DNA of 64,000 nt, taken from NCBI GenBank assembly GCA_036268055.1, contig DATAUW010000018.1, forward strand, positions 124,001 to 188,000, given 5' to 3'. This document shows positions 1 through 8,375 of this stretch, one piece after another. The DNA comes from Verrucomicrobiia bacterium (GTDB taxonomy: Bacteria; Verrucomicrobiota; Verrucomicrobiia; Limisphaerales; Pedosphaeraceae). Position numbers and translations under genes: made by a program. Each line of letters begins with the position of its first letter. Position 1 is the stretch's first letter. The notes under the pieces are model-generated. The model was not told the DNA's origin. It did no database searches and saw nothing but the letters and a program-made list of their open reading frames with translations.

Positions 1-344
1 CGTCGGCAAGCCCGAGCGAATTGCTCAACGGTATTATCACGGAAGGCGCGAGCTTGGGCATCCACCTGATTGTGAGTTGCGACACGTATAACAACGTGAA
101 CCGGTTTCTCAGCAAGAAGGCGTTCAGCGAATTCGAGATGCGCGTGTTGTTCCAGATGAGCGCGAACGATTCGGCGAACCTGTGCGACAGTCCCCGCGCC
201 AGCATGCTCGGCTTGCATCGCGCCTTGTTCTACAATGAACAAGAAGGTTATCTCGAAACCTTCCGGCCATACGCGTTGCCGGACGGCGATTGGGTTGAGC
301 AGGCCGAGAAAAATTTGCGGCGGCTGGTGAGTTCGGTAAGCTGA
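1..344 (+). CDS. FtsK/SpoIIIE-type DNA-translocase ATPase, C-terminal part
   Basis: Partial gene whose 5' end lies outside the window; the frame is open from base 3 and ends with TGA at 342-344. The visible ~113 residues match the end of an FtsK/SpoIIIE-like motor domain: a segment on an alternative 'T/S-EGASLGIHLIVS' strand, then residues of the sensor region and a tail with LGLHRALFYNEQEG. Such ATPases use ATP to pump DNA or, in some lineages, to move protein substrates. The domain assignment comes from family resemblance. Without the N-terminus it cannot be said whether this is the cell-division FtsK or an accessory paralogue. Intergenic spacing to the next gene is only ~33 bases. Confidence 0.6.
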   Translation, partial: SASPSELLNGIITEGASLGIHLIVSCDTYNNVNRFLSKKAFSEFEMRVLFQMSANDSANLCDSPRASMLGLHRALFYNEQEGYLETFRPYALPDGDWVEQAEKNLRRLVSSVS

Positions 345-377
345 GCCGGTTAGGAAAATTTCGTTTCAACACACTCT

Positions 378-2386
378 ATGAGGATATTTCGAATTGTATT
401 TTTGTGGGCTTGCGCGGCGGGCGTTTGTTTGGGCGCGGAACCCAAATCGCCGCCAAGATTTCCCCCAGTCGGAATCGCCGTGCCCGATGATGTCCGAAAC
501 GGACTGGAAACAGGCGCCGCCGCGCTTGGGAAAAATATTGAGGAATTGAAAAGTTCGCTGGTGTCGAAACCGGAGTTGCTTGAACTGTTGCCGGACGTGC
601 AGATTTATTATAACGCCGTCAAATATGCGCTCGACGACACGATGTTTTACAAGACGAACGAATTTGGCGTCGCGAAAAAGCTGCTCGAACAAGGCGAAGA
701 GCGGGTGCGCGATTTGCGCGAAGGCAAAGCTCCGTGGACAACCGCGACGGGACTGGTCGTGCGCGGCTATGTTTCCAGGCTGGATGATTCGGTGATTCCG
801 TACGGGTTGGTCGTGCCGGCGACTTACCATGCAGGCGAGACGAATGGGCATCGGCTGGATATTTGGTTTCATGGACGCGGCGATCAACTGAGCGAAATCA
901 GTTTCATCAACGATCGGCAGAGGAATCCGGGCGAATTCACGCCGACGAACACGTTCGTGCTGCATCCGTACGGGCGTTATTGCAACGGCTTCAAATTTGC
1001 GGGCGAAGTGGATGTGTTCGAGGCATTGCAGGACGTCGAGCGGCATTATCCGATTGATACGAACCGGATTTCCGTGCGCGGGTTTTCGATGGGCGGCGCG
1101 GCGACGTGGCATTTCGGAGTTCATTACGCAGGCCAATGGGCGGCGGTCGCGCCCGGCGCGGGCTTTGTCGAGACGGCGATTTTCTCGAAGGCGTTTTCGA
1201 AGAATCCGCCGCCGACCGATTACGAGCAGACGCTGTGGCATTATTATAATGCCACCGATGACGCGGGGAATTTGTTCAACACGCATGTGGTTGCTTACAG
1301 CGGCGAGATTGACGGGCAGCGCGCGGCGGCGGAATTGATGACGAAGTACATGGCCGAAGAAGGCATGATGCTCACGCATATCATTGGGCCAAACACCGCG
1401 CATAAATACGAACCCGAGGCGAAGAAAAAAGTGGCGCAGTTGGTGGATGCCATCGCGAACGAGGGGCGTGATCCGCTGCCGAAGCAGGTGAAGTTTACGA
1501 CGTGGAATTTGCGCTTCAACGAAATGGATTGGGTGACGGTGGATGGGATGGAGCACGAATGGAATCGCGCGCGGGTGAATGCGGAAATTGTGGACGATAA
1601 AAAAATTGCGGTGACCACGACGAATGTATCGGCGTTCACGCTCGCGATGCCGGAGGGACTTTGTCCGCTGGCCAAGGGCGAGAAGCCGCTGGTGGAGGTT
1701 GACGGCGAAGCGATCAAAACTGTGCCGGTGCGAAACGATCTTTCGTGGACGACGCACTTTCAAAAAATGGGCGGAAAATGGGAGTTGGTAAAAAATGTGG
1801 ATACGATCAGTTTGAAAAAGCGCCACGGTTTGCAGGGGCCGATTGACGATGCGTTCATGGATTCGTTCATCATGGTGCGGCCGACTGGTGAACCGATGAA
1901 TGAAAAACTTGGCGCGTGGGCGGCAGATGGATTGCATCACGCGGTGGACGAATGGCATCTGCAATTTCGCGGCAACGCGCGGGTGAAGGATGATAGCGAG
2001 ATCACGGCGGAAGACATGGCGTCGAATAATTTAATTTTGTGGGGTGATCCCAAGAGCAACAAATTGCTGGCGAGGATGGTGAAAAAATTGCCGATTCATT
2101 GGGATGCAAATGGAGTGCAAATTGGCGCGGCGCACTTTTCGGCGGACGATAATGTGCCGGTTTTGATTTATCCGAATCCGCTGAACCCGAAACATTACGT
2201 CTGCTGAATACGGGTTTTACGTTTTGCGAAGTGGGGCGTCCGAGCAATGCGTTGCAGGTGGCGAAGCTGCCGGATTATGCGGTGGTGGACATCAATGTGC
2301 CGATCGAGTCGCGGATTCCGAATGGGGTGAAGGCTACGGGATTTTTCGATGAGCAATGGCGGTTGCCGGCCGCCGATGCGAAGTAA
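378..2386 (+). pseudogene. Secreted alpha/beta hydrolase (prolyl-oligopeptidase-like), apparent frameshift near the 3' end
   Basis: Starts at ATG 378 with a clear signal peptide (residues 1-19, cleavage near CLG-AE), so the product is exported. A nucleophile elbow GFSMGG lies at residues 235-240 with Ser237 as the probable catalytic serine, in the usual context of an esterase/peptidase of the alpha/beta-hydrolase fold. The first frame stops at 2205-2207 right after NPLNPKHYVC. Shifting by one base at about 2198-2203 gives an uninterrupted continuation to TAA 2384-2386 with the motif LPDYAVVDIN, which fits as the natural C-terminus of this kind of protein (about 669 residues in all). A single missing base therefore explains the break. 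It may be a real mutation or a sequencing/assembly error; the substrate is unknown. Confidence 0.7.
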
Positions 2387-2397
2387 TCTTCTCGCGA

Positions 2398-2928
2398 CTA
2401 AAACTGATCTTCTTTTTCTTTGAAGAGGATGTTGAAGGTCGTTAAAGAGCCGTAGCAGCGGGTGAGGTATTGTTGCATCTCGACTTTTTCGCCGTCACTC
2501 AATTTTTCGTGGGCGTTGATTTTTTGTTCGAGGACGCGGAGTTGGTTGCGGACGCCGACGATTTTGTGGAAAAAAGTTTCGAGCGGGACTTCCTTGGTTT
2601 GCAGCGTGGGATCGGATGGGTGCAGAACGAGGCGTCCGTTATGCCAGCGCGGACCTAATTGGGAGACGGAGGAATCCGATTTTTCGACGCCAAGGCGGTC
2701 GAGCGCGCGGTCAAGGATACTTTCGATAAATTGTTTGAGCGGGACTTCGGCATCGCCAATTTTCACGGTGGGCTCGGGAACGGAAATTTCGGCAAGGCGC
2801 GGATCAATGGTGCGAAGGATATTTCCAAAACGGATGTCGGCAGAGCCTTCAGAAACTTTTTCGACGATGCCCTCGCCATGATGCGGGTGGGTGATCTTCA
2901 TGCCGACAGTCAAAATGGGTGTGCTCAT
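2398..2928 (-). CDS. Conserved hypothetical protein with a CarD/Tudor-like N-terminus
   Basis: An upstream ATG at 2967 is possible, but ATG 2928 (MSTPILTVGMKITHPHHGEG) gives a more natural start. About residues 8-40 have the GMKITHPHHGEGIVEKV pattern of small SH3/Tudor-like barrels seen in CarD-type and UvrD C-terminal domains. The rest is mostly helical and charged, with a probable coiled segment near residues 125-160. No catalytic motif is visible. The gene lies upstream of the dispersed repeat and yraN on the same strand. A role in nucleic-acid or protein binding is only an inference from the barrel-like start. Confidence 0.6.
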   Translation of the reverse strand: MSTPILTVGMKITHPHHGEGIVEKVSEGSADIRFGNILRTIDPRLAEISVPEPTVKIGDAEVPLKQFIESILDRALDRLGVEKSDSSVSQLGPRWHNGRLVLHPSDPTLQTKEVPLETFFHKIVGVRNQLRVLEQKINAHEKLSDGEKVEMQQYLTRCYGSLTTFNILFKEKEDQF

Positions 2929-2972
2929 ACTTGAGAAAATAATACGCGGTTGGATGGACAGAAGCAATTTTT

Positions 2973-3000
2973 ACCGCGGAGACGCGGAGGCGCGGAGAGA
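2973..3000. repeat. Dispersed CGCGGAG repeat, copy 1
   Basis: The intergenic sequence reads ACCGCGGAG followed by two more (A/G)CGCGGAG units. Near-identical tracts lie at 4196-4213 and 19977-20003. All three lie next to gene starts or ends rather than inside genes, as expected for a short dispersed intergenic repeat family. Confidence 0.7.
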
Positions 3001-3005
3001 AAGAA

Positions 3006-3434
3006 TCAGAAATAATTGTACGGCTTGGACATTGGGAAAGTATTGGGCAGGTGGCGGACTTCTTTGACGGCGCTGTTTTCGAGGACGACTTCGACGATGT
3101 CGAAGCGGATTTTTACGGCGGGATTGTTTAGCAGGCGCAGGTAATCCAGGGCGGCTTGGGAAAGGAGGCGGCGTTTGCGGGCGTTGACGGCGGTGGAGGC
3201 GCGCCCGAAGGTTTCGGAGGAGCGTGCTTTTACTTCGACGAAGACGAGGCAATCGGCGTCGCGGAAGATAAGGTCAATTTCGCCGCGGTCGGACTTAAAA
3301 TTTGCGGCGAGAAATTTGAGGCCGAGTTTGCGGAGATGTTTTTTGGCGGTGCGTTCGCCGATTTCGCCGTGACGCGCACGCAGGGATTTTTCAGCTTTAC
3401 CGCGCCAAAATTGGATGCGCGCGAGGATGCTCAT
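3006..3434 (-). CDS. yraN: YraN/UPF0102 family endonuclease-like protein
   Basis: 142 residues, the usual size for UPF0102. The Holliday-junction-resolvase-like restriction fold is visible: GEIGERTAKKHL (helix 1), then SDRGEIDLIFRD, then LVFVEVKAR, supplying the E...D...E-x-K active-site pattern of this PD-(D/E)XK-related family. Its cellular role is not firmly known; nuclease activity is inferred from the fold. It sits three bases downstream of rnhB on the same strand, a very common bacterial pairing that supports both calls and suggests co-transcription. Confidence 0.9.
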   Translation of the reverse strand: MSILARIQFWRGKAEKSLRARHGEIGERTAKKHLRKLGLKFLAANFKSDRGEIDLIFRDADCLVFVEVKARSSETFGRASTAVNARKRRLLSQAALDYLRLLNNPAVKIRFDIVEVVLENSAVKEVRHLPNTFPMSKPYNYF

Positions 3435-3437
3435 GCT

Positions 3438-4139
3438 TTAATCGAGCAGAGGCGCGCCATCGAGAGCGTCGGCATCGAATAATTCCAATTCGACGGGGGT
3501 GACGCGGAAGGGGGAGAAGCTGCGGCGGTGAATCGGGCACGCACCGTGTTCGGCGATGGCGGCGAGGTGTTGCGGTGTCCCATAGCCTTTGTGCTCGGCG
3601 AAACCATACTGGGGAAATTGTGCGTGATATTCGTGCATCAAACGGTCACGCGTGACTTTGGCGAGGACGCTGGCAGCGGCGATGGAATAGCTGCGGGCAT
3701 CGCCTTTGACGAGCGGGGTGTTGGGGATGCGCAGGGATTTTACGGGGCGTCCGTCAACGAGGACGTGTTGCGGCGCGGGTTGAAGTTGCGCGAGGGCCAG
3801 GTGCATCGCGCGATGGGCGGCCTGGAGAATATTGATTTGATCTATGATGTCCACTTCGACGACCGCGATGCCGTAACGAATTTCGGGATGCGTGGTGATC
3901 GAAGTGAAATATTTCTCGCGCTGTTCTTCGGTGAGTTGCTTGGAGTCGTTGAGGCCGCGGAGTTTTTTATCGAGGCCGGGCTCGAGCCATTGGTGCGGGA
4001 AGATCACCGCGCCAGCGACGACGGGACCGGCGAGCGGGCCGCAGCCGGCTTCGTCCACCCCGGCAACGAGGGTGGTGCCCTGAGACCAAAGCTCGCGCTC
4101 GAAGTTTAAACGGTTCCAAAATGTGGCGCTCTTTGCCAT
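3438..4139 (-). CDS. rnhB: Ribonuclease HII
   Basis: Cleaves RNA in RNA/DNA hybrids and removes misincorporated ribonucleotides. 233 residues. The family signature VAGVDEAGCGPLAGP starts near residue 25 (Asp29, Glu30). Further acidic residues are in HVLVDGRP and in AAASVLAKVTRD, giving the four-carboxylate metal site. ATG 4139 is the natural start, about nine residues before the first conserved helix. It precedes yraN by three bases, so the two are probably one transcript. Confidence 0.95.
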   Translation of the reverse strand: MAKSATFWNRLNFERELWSQGTTLVAGVDEAGCGPLAGPVVAGAVIFPHQWLEPGLDKKLRGLNDSKQLTEEQREKYFTSITTHPEIRYGIAVVEVDIIDQINILQAAHRAMHLALAQLQPAPQHVLVDGRPVKSLRIPNTPLVKGDARSYSIAAASVLAKVTRDRLMHEYHAQFPQYGFAEHKGYGTPQHLAAIAEHGACPIHRRSFSPFRVTPVELELFDADALDGAPLLD

Positions 4140-4195
4140 GAGTTTTTGCCGGTATTCAAGTTATCGTGCTCGCGAGGTGAGGCAAGTGATTTTTA

Positions 4196-4213
4196 ACCGC
4201 GGAGGCGCGGAGA
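4196..4213. repeat. Dispersed CGCGGAG repeat, copy 2
   Basis: Short AACCGCGGAGGCGCGGAG tract between rnhB and the dihydrouridine synthase gene. It matches the copies at 2973-3000 and 19977-20003. Confidence 0.65.
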
Positions 4214-4255
4214 TTGGAAGTGGAGGTGGATGGATTTTTTTTGGGAATTCGTGTT

Positions 4256-5320
4256 TTACAAATGTTCACCGGCCATGACGTCGGTGGATTTTAGGTCGAG
4301 GGCGTAGGGTTCGAGGGGCATGAGGTGATGGTGGCTGAGATGGGCTTCGCAGAGGTGGAAGAAGTCGGCTTCGGTGGTGACGCGGCGGATGTCGTGGAGG
4401 AATTTCCCGGTGGGTTCGATGCCGAGGCCGATGTAATTCAGATATTTTTTCATTTTCTGAATGTGCGAATTTTCGGTGATGCCGGCGGGGCGAACGGTTT
4501 CATAAAGTTCGCGGATGTATTCGAGCACTTGAAAACCGGTGGGGATGAAAATCTTTTCGCCGCGCTGGTGCTGGCGGATTTGCTGGAAAAGCCACGGGTT
4601 GCGGATGACGCCGCGACCGATCATCAGGCCGTGCGCGTGGGTGAGTTCCAGGACTTCTTCGGCCTTCGCGGCGGAATAAACATTGCCATTCGCGAGCACG
4701 GGGCAGGGGACGGCGGCGACGGCGCGGGCGATGTAATCGTAATGAACTTCGCTGCGATACATTTCTTTCACGGTGCGGCCGTGGACGGTGAGGAGATCAA
4801 TGGAATGTTTCGCGAAGATGGGGAGGAGTTCGTCGAAGACTTCCGGTGAATCGAAACCGATGCGGGTCTTGACGGTGAACTTGATGGAGACGGCATCGCG
4901 CAAGGCGCCGAGGATGGCATCCACGCGTTTGGGTTCGCGAAGCAAACCGCCGCCGGCGCATTTGCGATAGACGACGGGCGCGGGACAGCCGAGGTTCAGG
5001 TCAACGGCGGCGATGGGATATTGCTGGAGTTCGCGCGCGGAGCGGACGAGCGAGGGGATGTCGTTGCCGATCATCTGCGCGACAACGGGGCGGCCGGTGG
5101 GATTTTTGGTGATGGACTCGACGATCCATTTTTCCAAGTGCGAAACGGCGTGGACGCGAAAATATTCGGTGTAATAAACATCCGCGCCGCCGTAACGCGC
5201 CATGAGTTTCCAGAACGCAAGGTCGGTGACATCCTGCATGGGGGCGAGCGCGAGCAAAGGCTCGGGGCGCGTGAGGAATTGTTGAAATTCGGCGATGCCG
5301 CTGGAGGGTGCGGGGTTCAT
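4256..5320 (-). CDS. tRNA-dihydrouridine synthase
   Basis: FMN-dependent reduction of uridine to dihydrouridine in the D-loop of tRNA. 354 residues, the normal length. Motifs in order: LALAPMQDVTDLAFW near residue 28 (FMN binding), VDLNLGCPAP, the catalytic cysteine in VYRKCAGGGLL, KTRIGFDSPEVF, LLTVHGRT, PVLANGNVYS and LMIGRGVIRNPWLF. The C-terminal helical domain follows. Subtype (DusA/B/C) is not assigned. Its ATG overlaps the stop of the upstream phosphatase gene as ATGA (5317-5320), showing translational coupling. Confidence 0.93.
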   Translation of the reverse strand: MNPAPSSGIAEFQQFLTRPEPLLALAPMQDVTDLAFWKLMARYGGADVYYTEYFRVHAVSHLEKWIVESITKNPTGRPVVAQMIGNDIPSLVRSARELQQYPIAAVDLNLGCPAPVVYRKCAGGGLLREPKRVDAILGALRDAVSIKFTVKTRIGFDSPEVFDELLPIFAKHSIDLLTVHGRTVKEMYRSEVHYDYIARAVAAVPCPVLANGNVYSAAKAEEVLELTHAHGLMIGRGVIRNPWLFQQIRQHQRGEKIFIPTGFQVLEYIRELYETVRPAGITENSHIQKMKKYLNYIGLGIEPTGKFLHDIRRVTTEADFFHLCEAHLSHHHLMPLEPYALDLKSTDVMAGEHL

Positions 5321-5835
5321 GCGGCGGGCGGCGGCGGGTTGCGGGAAAGTTTTTCGAATTGTTCGAGAAAAATAATTTGCGAGGGCGTTTCGACGGCGGA
5401 AGCTTCCGTCTCACGCATGGAGGCAATGGCTTCGGCGGCAGATTTTCCGCGATGAATCAAATAGCAGGCGATCATGGTGCTGGTGCGCCCCACACCGGCC
5501 TGGCAATAAACGGCAACGGGTTCGTTGCGCGCGAGCGAGGCTTCGGTGAACACGAGAAATTCGCGGACCTGGTCGAGCGTGGGCGGATAGCCATTTTCGA
5601 CGGGGAGGCAAATGAAATTGAAACCGGCGGTTTGGAAAACCGAAGCGTCGCCGGGAATATTCAGGAGGCAGACAACGGCGCGGATGCCGACGCGATGAAG
5701 CAGCAACAGCTCGTCGAGATGCGCGCGCAACGGGCCGCCGCCGTTGAGGCGCCGCTCGGGATCAATGTACGGAATTCCCATGCCGCCGATGACGTTCTCG
5801 ATGGCCCACCACAAATTGGAGTAATTGGAATTCAT
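5317..5835 (-). CDS. Dual-specificity / tyrosine protein phosphatase
   Basis: 172 residues. The cysteine-phosphatase signature CX5R is present as CQAGVGRT (Cys111, Arg117), followed by the helix typical of DSP/PTP folds. The more usual His before the Cys is replaced by Tyr (VYCQAG). A general-acid Asp may be among the DQVREF or earlier loop residues. It overlaps the dihydrouridine synthase start by 4 bases. The substrate is unknown; tyrosine phosphatase activity is family knowledge. Confidence 0.8.
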   Translation of the reverse strand: MNSNYSNLWWAIENVIGGMGIPYIDPERRLNGGGPLRAHLDELLLLHRVGIRAVVCLLNIPGDASVFQTAGFNFICLPVENGYPPTLDQVREFLVFTEASLARNEPVAVYCQAGVGRTSTMIACYLIHRGKSAAEAIASMRETEASAVETPSQIIFLEQFEKLSRNPPPPAA

Positions 5836-5865
5836 CCGGCCGCGACTGTGCCGCGACTGGATAGC

Positions 5866-6798
5866 TTACTTGAACTGCGGGTGTTGGCGCAACTTTTCCC
5901 ACGTGGCTTCGGCGAGGGGCGACTGGCGATAGATGGGTTCCCAAAGCGGTTCGGCGCTGGTGGATTTGCGGACGCGCGCGAGCCATTTTTGATCGAGCGG
6001 TTCGGTGATCAAAGATAGAGTGTTTGCGGCAATGGTGGTTTCTTCTTTCTCACCGGTAGCGTGGCCCGCTCCGACGTAAAAACCGGCGAGCAAAAGGGAG
6101 ACGCGGACTAAATTGCTGCGGGTGTAGGTCGGCAAGGCGCAGGGGCGAATGGGATCGAGATGGCGGAATAGATTTTCGAAAAGCGGTTCGGTCCACATCG
6201 TGGGATTTTTTGCGGGCGAGAAGGCGTCGAATAAAATTGCGTGGGGCGGATTAGTGCGGAGTGCGGAATGCGGAGTGCGGAGTAAAGAGGGGAAATCGCC
6301 CAAGTGTAAGTTCCAGGTTACTTGGCGGTTGCCGTCGGTGAAGGTGTGGTGATGGTTTTTGAGAAAGGCGGCGACGGGTGGTTCGTAATCGGTGAAGTAG
6401 CCAAGGGCTTCGGCATTTTCGAGGGCGAATTGGAGCGGTTCGAGCGTGTGGTCGAAGCTGATGATGCGAAGCGGGCAATGGGTTTCGCGGGTGGCGCGGA
6501 GAACGGTGAGGACATTCGCGGCGGCGCCGAGGCCGACGTCCCAGATCACAAATTCGCCGGTGTGCGCGGTCATGCGCTCGACGAGACACAGTTGTTTTAC
6601 GTAGAGCGCCTCGGCTTCGGCGGCGGGACCGATGACGGGGTGAAAGGTTTCGCGTTCGGCGAGCGAGTGGACGCTGTGGACGCCGTTGACGAGTTTGACG
6701 ATGCGATAGCCGCTGGAAGACACACTTGAGGATGATTGACTCGCCCGGGAAATACCAAGCGAAAATTTTTTGAGGGGGGATGAACGCTTTGGACTCAT
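5866..6798 (-). CDS. MnmC-like SAM-dependent methyltransferase
   Basis: Resembles the methyltransferase half of MnmC (DUF752), which finishes the mnm5 modification of wobble uridine in tRNA. Visible motifs: ERETFHPVIGPAAEAEALYV, the SAM loop VIWDVGLGAAANVL, an acidic strand LRIISFDHTLEPL, and ILFDAFSPAKNPTMW. No oxidoreductase half follows. The first ~30 residues of the ORF are low-complexity Ser-rich and poorly conserved, so the true start may be internal. Between GDFPSL and PPHAIL lies an in-frame insertion encoded by four tandem heptamers (6256-6283), absent from usual family spacing. Confidence 0.75.
   Translation of the reverse strand: MSPKRSSPLKKFSLGISRASQSSSSVSSSGYRIVKLVNGVHSVHSLAERETFHPVIGPAAEAEALYVKQLCLVERMTAHTGEFVIWDVGLGAAANVLTVLRATRETHCPLRIISFDHTLEPLQFALENAEALGYFTDYEPPVAAFLKNHHHTFTDGNRQVTWNLHLGDFPSLLRTPHSALRTNPPHAILFDAFSPAKNPTMWTEPLFENLFRHLDPIRPCALPTYTRSNLVRVSLLLAGFYVGAGHATGEKEETTIAANTLSLITEPLDQKWLARVRKSTSAEPLWEPIYRQSPLAEATWEKLRQHPQFK
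6256..6283. repeat. Four tandem GCGGAGT/GCGGAAT heptamers inside a gene
   Basis: Units at 6256-6262, 6263-6269, 6270-6276 and 6277-6283, with one base change in the second. The tract lies within the MnmC-like gene. With flanking bases it encodes an in-frame RTPHSALRT-type insert. Confidence 0.8.
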
Positions 6799-6857
6799 TT
6801 ATGGTGTTTAATAAAGTCACGGCTTGCGAGTACGCTCGCCCTCCCATTCAAGAATTC

Positions 6858-6874
6858 GGCGGTCATAGACCGCC
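6858..6874. repeat. Short intergenic palindrome
   Basis: GGCGGTC (6858-6864), loop ATA, GACCGCC (6868-6874): a perfect 7-bp hairpin between two divergent genes. The surrounding text (TTGCGAGTACGCTCGCCC just upstream and CGCTACAGG after) has the look of a dispersed repeat element. Confidence 0.7.
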
Positions 6875-6948
6875 GCTACAGGTTAAAGTTGATACGTGAT
6901 TGAAATTTTTTGTTCGGTTTTGCGGCACGGCGGGGATTTACTTTGGAA

Positions 6949-8352
6949 ATGACAATGGAGAGCCGGCAATTACTTGCGGAGTATGTGCGAACGGGTTCGG
7001 AAACGGCGTTTCGCGAATTGGTGGCGAATTATCTCGGCCTGGTGTATTCGGCGGCGTTGCGGCTCACGGGCGGAAACACGCATTCGGCGGAGGAAATCAC
7101 GCAAACGGTGTTCATCGGCCTGGCGCAAAAGGCGCGAACGCTTTCGAGCGAAGTGATGCTCGGGGGGTGGCTGCATCAATATACTTTTCACGCGGCGACG
7201 AAATTTGTGCGCGCGGAGCGTCGCCGGCAAATCCGCGAACAGGAGGCAGGCGAAATGAACGCACTGACGAACGGCGCGCCGGAGGAATGGCGGAAGATCG
7301 AGCCGATTTTGGACGAGGCGATTTTGGAATTGGGCGATGAAGATCGCGCGGCGATTTTGTTGCGATTTTTTGAGCAGCGGGATTTTCGCGCGATTGGGGC
7401 ATCGCTCGGCGGCAGCGAAGACGCGGCGCGGATGCGGGTGAACCGGGCATTGGATAAGTTGCAGGTGGTTTTGAAACGGCGAGGGGCGGCATTGTCGGTT
7501 GGGGCGCTGGGCGCGGTGCTGGCGGCGCACACGGCTTCGGCGGTTCCCGCGGGGCTTGCGTCGGCGGTGGCGGGCGCGGCGTTTGCGAATGTGGGCGGTG
7601 GGGTGAGCACAATCATGATTAAACTTATGGCACTAACTAAACTTCAAACGGGGATGATCGGGGCGTTGGTGGTTGCGGGCGCGATGACGCCATGGGCGAT
7701 GCAACAACATGCGAAGTGGCGCGAGACAGACGCGGCGTTGCAATCGCAGAACGAAAAAATGGGAGCGCTGGTTGACGAGAATGCGCGCTTGTCGAACCAG
7801 ATGGCGCTGGCGAAGGATTCGCGGGGATTGTCGCAAAAGGAATTGGATGAGTTGATGCGGCTAAGGAACCAGACGACGGCGTTGAACAAACAGTTGGCGG
7901 CGGCGAAGGTGACGCCGGTGGCGGCGGGAACAGGCCAGACGAACGTGGCGTTGAGCCCGGAAGAGGAGGAGCGGCAGAAGGCGATCGAAGAATTACAGAC
8001 GATAGAGAAAATGGATAGCGCGAAGAATTGGCTGCTGGCGTTTATGATGTATGCGAACGATAACCAAAACCGGCTGCCGGGTGATTTCTCGCAGGCGACG
8101 AATTATCTTTCAAAGGACAAACAAATGGAATTGCTGCTGGCAACGAACCAGTTCGAGGTGCGTTATGGCGGGCCATTGAACACGTTGAAGGACCCGAGTT
8201 CGGTGGCAATTTTGGAGGAGATCACTTCGCCGGGGGCGACCTTGAAGACCTACGGTTTTGCCGATGGCCACGTGGAGGTAGTTAAACGGGCCGACGGCGA
8301 TTTTAAAGGATGGGAGGCGCAACGCCTGACCGTGCCGCCGAGTGGGCAGTGA
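6949..8352 (+). CDS. ECF-type sigma-70 factor fused to a membrane-anchored C-terminal domain
   Basis: Chosen start is ATG 6949 (MTMESRQLL); a TTG 13 codons earlier is less likely. Residues ~5-75 are sigma region 2 (FRELVANYLGLVYSAALRL, HSAEEITQTVFIGL). Residues ~105-165 are region 4 with an HTH (DEDRAAILLRFFEQRDFRAIGASLG). After that comes an Ala/Gly-rich hydrophobic stretch, a second hydrophobic segment (GMIGALVVAGAMT), a coiled coil (~residues 265-335) and a C-terminal domain of about 120 residues. The layout implies a sigma factor tethered to the membrane with an extracytoplasmic sensor part. No separate anti-sigma gene is adjacent. Such fusions recur in Verrucomicrobiota; the signal is unknown. 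Confidence 0.85.
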   Translation: MTMESRQLLAEYVRTGSETAFRELVANYLGLVYSAALRLTGGNTHSAEEITQTVFIGLAQKARTLSSEVMLGGWLHQYTFHAATKFVRAERRRQIREQEAGEMNALTNGAPEEWRKIEPILDEAILELGDEDRAAILLRFFEQRDFRAIGASLGGSEDAARMRVNRALDKLQVVLKRRGAALSVGALGAVLAAHTASAVPAGLASAVAGAAFANVGGGVSTIMIKLMALTKLQTGMIGALVVAGAMTPWAMQQHAKWRETDAALQSQNEKMGALVDENARLSNQMALAKDSRGLSQKELDELMRLRNQTTALNKQLAAAKVTPVAAGTGQTNVALSPEEEERQKAIEELQTIEKMDSAKNWLLAFMMYANDNQNRLPGDFSQATNYLSKDKQMELLLATNQFEVRYGGPLNTLKDPSSVAILEEITSPGATLKTYGFADGHVEVVKRADGDFKGWEAQRLTVPPSGQ

Positions 8353-8375
8353 TCGTAGTCGTGATGATTTGCAGG

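Noticed and set aside
366-1964. 532-codon antisense frame to the hydrolase gene
   Set aside because: Shadow of a GC-rich gene; Arg/His-rich translation without motifs.
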